Positions 6,804-11,049 of a stretch of 11,049 nt of DNA are shown in pieces. Position 1 is the stretch's first letter. Every line of letters starts with the position of its first letter. The notes beneath the pieces were generated by a model that was given only the letters and a program-made list of their open reading frames with translations, was not told the DNA's origin and did no database searches. The stretch is from an uncultured Clostridia bacterium (GTDB lineage Bacteria; Bacillota; Clostridia; RUG12999), in the NCBI GenBank assembly GCA_949739095.1, contig CATIYX010000239.1:1-11049 (forward strand), written 5' to 3'. The position numbers and the translations under genes were made by a program.

Positions 6804-9302
6804 ATGTGGAAAAAAAGTATTGCACTATGGACGGTGATTATGATTATTGCGACAAGTGTTCCGACTGCCCTTGCCGCATCAACGGAGGAGGGGGTAATTC
6901 AATTTGTGAGCCATCTTAACATCATGACTGGCTATCCGGACGGAAGTTTTGGTTTGGAGAACTATGTCAGCAGGGCGGAGTTTGCGAAAATTGCTGTTGC
7001 GGCATCTTCCTATCGAAATGCAGTGGCGACAAATTTACGGATTTCACCGTTCTACGATGTGCCATATGACCATTGGGCGGCGCCATATATCCAGTTGGCA
7101 TCTTCAAATAAACTTGTAACAGGTTATGTGGATTCGACGTTTCGTCCTGAAAACTTGGTTACTTATGAAGAAGCGGTGACGGTGCTGCTGAAGGTTCTGG
7201 GATACACAGCAGAGGATTTTGGGGCGTCTTGGCCATATGGACAGGTCGGATTGGCAAATTCGCTGGGATTGACAAATGATGTGCAGAAATATACCGGTGA
7301 TTATTTAACGCGCAGGGATGTTGCTTACATGATTTATAATTTGATGGACACAAAACCAAAAAATAGCAACGACAAATATATTAAGACGTTTGATGCAGAA
7401 ATTCTTGAAGATGTTATTTTGATTGCAACAATACAAGAGGACCCATCCGTAGGAGCAGGAAAGGTTGTGACATCGGCGGGAACCTATAAAATCAGCAACG
7501 ATTTTTCCTATGAGGATGTTGGAAAAAAGGGGAATTTAACCATCAAAAACCAAGAGGAAGTGCTGTATTTTGCACCCTATACGCAAGAAATACAGAGCTA
7601 TACTGTTACAAATGTGATGGGCAGTGATTTACTGGTAGATGGAAAATCGTTGGACATGGATGAAAATATCACTGTATATTATAAATCAGACAAAACAACC
7701 TATGGGAATTTATCAAATGTAGCGGATGAAGACATGACGCTGCGGATATACCGAAACGAAAATGGTGTGATTGATTATGGGATGTTGATAGGTAGTTCTA
7801 AGGCTGCAGTGGATTTAAGCGACTTGACACAATATACTGTTTATTCTGTGTTGGACGGAGCAGTTATTGTTTATGAAAATGGACAAATGAAGCAGGTGGA
7901 TATTTTAGATTCTGTAACGGCATATAAAGAAGAACAGAAAACAACCTTTGGTGCGTTGCGTAGCACGCTGGAAATGGGTGACAAAATTTATATTAAGCGG
8001 GACACGAATGGTAAAATCAAGTATATCAATGTGGAAGAGGGAGATTTGACAGGACCAGTCACAGTAAGATCAGCAAATTGGTATGATTCACTGGGCATTA
8101 ATATCTCCACAGCCGGGTTCACACGCGATGGCGTGAAAGTAGAAGCTGGCGGTATCCAGCTTTATGATGTGGTATATTACGTTAAGGATTTGAACATGGT
8201 GCTGGCATATAGCAAAAAAGTGACAGGTATTTATGAAAAAGCAGCACCAAATCGTGATATGCCAAGTACGGTTACTATTTCGGGGACGGAATACAGCATT
8301 GAAAGTGTGACGGCATTTGACAAGCTTTCCTCCAATGGCTCTTATGCATATGGCGATACAGTTACATTGCTGCTGGGAAAAAACGGACAAATTGCGGATG
8401 TGATGCTGCCGTCCGACACCAGCCAGACTTTATATGGTTATGTGCTGGCAACAGGCAATAAAGAGTTTATCGGAGCAGATGGCAGTAAATATACCTCTAA
8501 CTATGTTCAGGTAGCAATGGCAGATGGAAATAGCTATGAATATAAAACAAAAAGTACCTACAGCGCCTATCTCAATACGGCAGTGAGTATCCGGTTTCAA
8601 GATGGAACAGCAACACTATCCTCTGTAAAATCAGACGGTAATATCAGTGGGACGGTAGACGCATCTGCACGTACTATCGGCAATCATACGTTATCCGGTG
8701 AAGTACAAATCATTGATGTGAGCATGGTTGATAAATATACACAGGCGTGCTTTACACCGGTCTTTTTACAGCGGCTGGATGGCGTAAAAATTTCTGCAAG
8801 CGATATATTATATTATCAAAAGAACAATAAAAACGAAATCAGTGCATTGATTTTAAACGATGTGACAGGCGACACCTATCAATATGGTGTGGTGACGTCA
8901 GCTAGCAACCGTTCTGGCAATATGAGTATAAGCGGCAGTTATACCTATGATATTGGCGGTGTGAGTCAATCCATCAGTACGAATAATAGTGTATTTAACG
9001 TGGTGAGCGGACAGCCGGCAATGTTTTTTGTGAGCGGTGGCAAGGTAGAAAGTATCAAACCGCTTCAAACGCTAAGTGGGACAGTGCAAAAGGTGACGAG
9101 CATGGCGGTTACAACCGCCAAAGGGGATGTGTATCAATTGGCAAGTGATGTCACTGTCTATCAGAAAACGGCAGGTTACCAATACTTGAAAATCCCGCTG
9201 GACGATATTCTGGACAATGATCAATACAGAATCAGTGCCTATTATGACAAAAGCCAGCAGGGCGGCGGACGTATCCGCATACTGGTTGCAGAGAAAAAAT
9301 AA
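6804..9302 (+). CDS. Large secreted SLH-domain protein, last gene of the exporter operon
   Basis: This 832-residue protein has a signal peptide at 1-24 (MWKKSIALWTVIMIIATSVP then TALA). Three SLH domains follow at about 28-70 (NIMTGYPDGSFGLENYVSRAEFAK), 83-133 (FYDVPYDHWAAPYIQLA, then GYVDSTFRPENLVTYEEA) and 140-184 (more divergent; GLANSLGLT, YLTRRDVAYMIYNLM). The remaining 650 residues match no domain I recognise and look almost wholly beta. A short pattern recurs there about eight times, at 308-330, 391-411, 453-472, 517-535, 590-609, 666-684, 737-753 and 806-830 (for example GDTVTLLLGKNGQIADVML and ASDILYYQKNNKNEISALIL). It is often followed by a Gly-x-Val restart such as YGYV or SGTV. 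The gene begins 22 nt after the permease stop, so it is probably co-transcribed. The protein likely sits on the wall. It may assist the exporter or be an envelope component under the same control; no enzyme motif is seen. Confidence 0.9.
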   Translation: MWKKSIALWTVIMIIATSVPTALAASTEEGVIQFVSHLNIMTGYPDGSFGLENYVSRAEFAKIAVAASSYRNAVATNLRISPFYDVPYDHWAAPYIQLASSNKLVTGYVDSTFRPENLVTYEEAVTVLLKVLGYTAEDFGASWPYGQVGLANSLGLTNDVQKYTGDYLTRRDVAYMIYNLMDTKPKNSNDKYIKTFDAEILEDVILIATIQEDPSVGAGKVVTSAGTYKISNDFSYEDVGKKGNLTIKNQEEVLYFAPYTQEIQSYTVTNVMGSDLLVDGKSLDMDENITVYYKSDKTTYGNLSNVADEDMTLRIYRNENGVIDYGMLIGSSKAAVDLSDLTQYTVYSVLDGAVIVYENGQMKQVDILDSVTAYKEEQKTTFGALRSTLEMGDKIYIKRDTNGKIKYINVEEGDLTGPVTVRSANWYDSLGINISTAGFTRDGVKVEAGGIQLYDVVYYVKDLNMVLAYSKKVTGIYEKAAPNRDMPSTVTISGTEYSIESVTAFDKLSSNGSYAYGDTVTLLLGKNGQIADVMLPSDTSQTLYGYVLATGNKEFIGADGSKYTSNYVQVAMADGNSYEYKTKSTYSAYLNTAVSIRFQDGTATLSSVKSDGNISGTVDASARTIGNHTLSGEVQIIDVSMVDKYTQACFTPVFLQRLDGVKISASDILYYQKNNKNEISALILNDVTGDTYQYGVVTSASNRSGNMSISGSYTYDIGGVSQSISTNNSVFNVVSGQPAMFFVSGGKVESIKPLQTLSGTVQKVTSMAVTTAKGDVYQLASDVTVYQKTAGYQYLKIPLDDILDNDQYRISAYYDKSQQGGGRIRILVAEKK

Positions 9303-9330
9303 GAAAACAGTATTATCAAAATGAGAAAAT

Positions 9331-9382
9331 AAAAATCCCCTTCATCATTATGCTTTACCGCAAAATGATGAGGGGGATTTTT
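9331..9382. terminator. Bidirectional Rho-independent terminator between convergent genes
   Basis: A 19-bp stem pairs 9331-9349 (AAAAATCCCCTTCATCATT) with 9364-9382 (AATGATGAGGGGGATTTTT), with a single G-U pair. The loop is 14 nt and could itself pair TGC with GCA. A-rich and T-rich arms at both ends give U-tracts on either strand, so it can end both the plus-strand operon and the minus-strand rlmH-phosphoesterase transcript. Confidence 0.9.
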
Positions 9383-9411
9383 ATTTATTGAAATATTATT
9401 TTAAAGTTACA

Positions 9412-10269
9412 TTACAGAACACCTAATTGCTGCGCCGCTGCCAGCCAATATTGTTCCGAAATATATTCCGGTCCGTCTCCATGCTGAGCGGGGCTTGCGA
9501 GTTTGCGCGCCAGACGCGCACAAGTAGGTGCCATATCTTTGCCGGTTCGTAGGGCTGCCATAATACATTCGGACCAAATACGCGCTTTTTTTAAAAGACC
9601 GCTTTCCTCAAAAGCGGCAAATAAGGACGTTTGGTCATAGGGAAGATGATGTAGCGTCGGATGCCAAATGCCATCTTGCAGCTCCAAAATGGCAAACCGC
9701 GCTCCGGGAGCTTCGCTGATGGGCAATCCAACGGAACCAGGATTGACAAGTTGTTTGTCATTATGCCGAAATACAAATTGTTTGTGAGAATGCCCGCAGA
9801 GCAGCAGGGCGGTAGAGCATTCAGAAAGCGCCGCGCGGCTGTTTTCTCGTCCGGGCAGTAACAACTCACGCGTTGCTGTGGCAGAGCCGTGCACAATTGT
9901 GAGAGGCGGTGCACCGTGAAAAAACAGCACTGCATTAGTGGGGAGCTGCTGATAAAAATGTAAATCATCTTTTGTTAAATTTTCAAAGGTATAGAGCAGA
10001 CTGCCGCGATTGGAGCCATAGGACCAATCCTGAGAGTCGCTTTGTTCATAATCCAGAAGATAATCCTCACGGTTGCCGCGCAGCAAAAAACAGGGAACTT
10101 CTTTTGCCAAACGGCGAATGATGGCAGTTGTACGCTGCGGGTAAGGACAATCCGTCACATAATCGCCTAGAAAAATAAATCCGTCTACCGCCTGAATCCG
10201 TTTATCTGCTAGACATGCCTCCAGCGCGGCAAAATTACTATGAATGTCACTTAAAATGGCAAGATTCAT
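9412..10269 (-). CDS. Calcineurin-like metallophosphoesterase (YfcE-like fold)
   Basis: This 285-residue, probably cytoplasmic phosphoesterase has the metal-binding motifs of the family in order: DIH (Asp8, His10), GDYVTD (Asp36), GNRE (Asn66, in place of the usual GNHD), VHGSA (His128) and GHSHKQF (His160, His162), then VNPGSVG. The Arg in GNRE occurs in some subfamilies and replaces the general-acid-like His, so activity details may differ. The catalytic fold ends near 205. A helical C-terminal extension (205-285) of unknown role follows. The start at 10269 (MNLAILSDIHSN) is preceded by a GAGGG site; an in-frame ATG at 10299 would add ten residues that do not resemble the family. The gene lies 116 nt downstream of rlmH on the same strand. 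A weak -10-like TACAAT occurs in the gap (complement of 10311-10316) without a clear -35. Likely substrates are small phosphodiesters or nucleotides, but this is not determined. Confidence 0.88.
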   Translation of the reverse strand: MNLAILSDIHSNFAALEACLADKRIQAVDGFIFLGDYVTDCPYPQRTTAIIRRLAKEVPCFLLRGNREDYLLDYEQSDSQDWSYGSNRGSLLYTFENLTKDDLHFYQQLPTNAVLFFHGAPPLTIVHGSATATRELLLPGRENSRAALSECSTALLLCGHSHKQFVFRHNDKQLVNPGSVGLPISEAPGARFAILELQDGIWHPTLHHLPYDQTSLFAAFEESGLLKKARIWSECIMAALRTGKDMAPTCARLARKLASPAQHGDGPEYISEQYWLAAAQQLGVL

Positions 10270-10385
10270 TTGGTTCCCTCTTTCTTCTGATGATTCCAAT
10301 TTTTGTTGCTATTGTATACGATTTTTGCTGTTCCTATACGAATGAGCTGGTGGCGCAACAGTCCACCGGTAAGAGCAGACAGCAG

Positions 10386-10844
10386 TTATTTGTGATAGTT
10401 TTCACCTGCCAAAATTTTTTCGGCACGATAGAATTGTTCCAGTAAGATAACGCGCATTAATTGGTGGGGGAAAGTCATTTCAGAAAAGCTAAGCCGCAGA
10501 TGGGCGAGGGATTTCACTTCTTCAGAGAGCCCATCAGAGCCGCCGATGAGAAAGGTAATGGAACCAAACCCACGTAGCCCTGCTTCATGTAAAGTTTGCG
10601 CAAATTTTTCGGAGGATAGCGGTTTTCCTTCTACACAAAGTGCTATGGTATAGCTGCCGTTTTTTATTTTTGCTGCAATGGCGGCACCTTCTTTTTGCAC
10701 ATCCTGCTGTGTGCCACGGACCACTTCCGGCACTTCGATAATTTGCAGTTTGCCAAAACGGGACAATCTTTTGACATATTCAGCACATGCTGCTTTCCAA
10801 TAGGATTCTTTCAGCGTTCCGACAGCAATGATTTGTATATTCAT
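10386..10844 (-). CDS. rlmH: 23S rRNA (pseudouridine1915-N3)-methyltransferase RlmH
   Basis: This SPOUT-family enzyme uses S-adenosylmethionine to methylate pseudouridine 1915 in helix 69 of 23S rRNA on assembled 70S ribosomes. The 152-residue product is normal for the family (about 155-160). Visible hallmarks are MNIQIIAVGTLKESYW at the N-terminus, LCVEGKPLSSEKFA (69-82), the cofactor-binding trefoil-knot motif FLIGGSDGLSEEV (98-110), LSFSEMTFPHQLMRVILLEQFYRA (118-141) and the conserved C-terminal YHK. The start at 10844 follows AAGGGAG with 8 nt spacing. The in-frame ATG at 10865 would add seven residues and has no good ribosome binding site. The gene is probably transcribed from the promoter at 10883-10911. 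Confidence 0.96.
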   Translation of the reverse strand: MNIQIIAVGTLKESYWKAACAEYVKRLSRFGKLQIIEVPEVVRGTQQDVQKEGAAIAAKIKNGSYTIALCVEGKPLSSEKFAQTLHEAGLRGFGSITFLIGGSDGLSEEVKSLAHLRLSFSEMTFPHQLMRVILLEQFYRAEKILAGENYHK

Positions 10845-10882
10845 CTCCGCAGCTCCCTTTTTCATTTCAAAATTCTCATTTT

Positions 10883-10911
10883 ATTATACGCCAAAAGAGT
10901 GGAAAATGCAA
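10883..10911 (-). promoter_or_regulatory. Promoter of rlmH
   Basis: On the minus strand, TTGCAT (10906-10911) and a perfect -10 box TATAAT (10883-10888) are 17 nt apart. Transcription would begin near 10876, just upstream of the rlmH start. The -35 box is only a half match. Confidence 0.65.
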
Positions 10912-10982
10912 GTATGACGGCCTTTTATCCACTATGCAACAAAAAAAGTAAAAAAAAGTGTCAATATTTTAACAAGAAACTC

Positions 10983-11011
10983 TTGTATATTTTGGAATTT
11001 TATTGTACAAT
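10983..11011 (+). promoter_or_regulatory. Promoter of the gene beyond the right edge
   Basis: TTGTAT (10983-10988) and TACAAT (11006-11011) are separated by 17 nt and lie downstream of A-tracts (10940-10957). Transcription would start near 11018. A 6-bp inverted repeat, ACAAGA-AAC-TCTTGT (10973-10987), overlaps the -35 box and could be an operator. Confidence 0.6.
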
Positions 11012-11021
11012 ATAAGACAGG

Positions 11022-11041
11022 AATAAAAAATATTTTTTATT
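11022..11041. repeat. Perfect 20-bp AT-only palindrome in the leader of the next gene
   Basis: AATAAAAAATATTTTTTATT reads the same on both strands. It lies between the predicted transcription start and the ribosome binding site. It could form a weak RNA hairpin or be a protein-binding site; AT-rich chance palindromes are also common. Confidence 0.5.
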
Positions 11042-11042
11042 T

Positions 11043-11048
11043 GGAGGT
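11043..11048 (+). promoter_or_regulatory. Ribosome binding site of a gene starting past the window
   Basis: GGAGGT lies at the very end, behind a promoter on the same strand, so a plus-strand gene should begin within roughly ten bases after the window. Nothing of its coding sequence is visible. Confidence 0.65.
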
Positions 11049-11049
11049 A

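Noticed and set aside
2980..9302. Bacteriocin or peptide export cluster
   Set aside because: No leader-peptide gene, modification enzyme, peptidase domain or immunity gene is present; the ATPase lacks a C39 peptidase domain.
10215..10445. Plus-strand 76-codon frame across the rlmH-phosphoesterase gap
   Set aside because: It overlaps both minus-strand genes at their ends, has no ribosome binding site or domain, and is probably a chance frame.

Overview
The window looks like chromosomal DNA from a Gram-positive anaerobe of the Clostridia (Bacillota). The evidence is moderate GC with AT-rich intergenic stretches, strong AGGAGG-type ribosome binding sites, two secreted proteins with S-layer homology (SLH) domains, a YknXYZ/MacAB-like exporter, and an rlmH gene of the Gram-positive type. 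No tRNA, rRNA, CRISPR array, insertion sequence or phage gene is visible. The genus cannot be fixed from this sequence alone.

Layout. (1) 1-2541, plus strand: the 3' part of tyrS (its N-terminus lies before the window), then 14 nt later a secreted protein with three SLH domains and a Thr/Pro linker, then a possible 33-residue membrane peptide. A strong intrinsic terminator closes the group at 2601-2642. (2) 2643-2979: an AT-rich intergenic region with a good sigma-A-like promoter (about 2805-2833), an inverted repeat just downstream of it, and an untranslated leader of about 140 nt. (3) 2980-9302, plus strand: a tight four-gene operon of membrane fusion protein, ABC ATPase, FtsX/MacB-type permease and an 832-residue SLH-domain protein. 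The three exporter genes overlap by 1 and 4 nt and the SLH gene starts 22 nt after the permease. A bidirectional terminator lies at 9331-9382. (4) 9412-10911, minus strand: rlmH followed by a calcineurin-like metallophosphoesterase, read towards the operon, with a rlmH promoter at 10883-10911. (5) 10912-11049: a divergent upstream region with a plus-strand promoter, two palindromes and a ribosome binding site for a gene that starts just past the window.

How they may work together. The most distinctive unit is the exporter operon. Its fusion protein appears to carry two lipoyl/barrel modules in tandem, a charged low-complexity insertion and a Gly/Met tail. Its last gene encodes a wall-bound SLH protein rather than an obvious exported peptide or resistance determinant. 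Both SLH proteins share a recurring short beta motif in their non-SLH parts, which suggests a common extracellular fold. A role in cell-envelope biogenesis or envelope stress is a reasonable inference, but no substrate can be read from the sequence.
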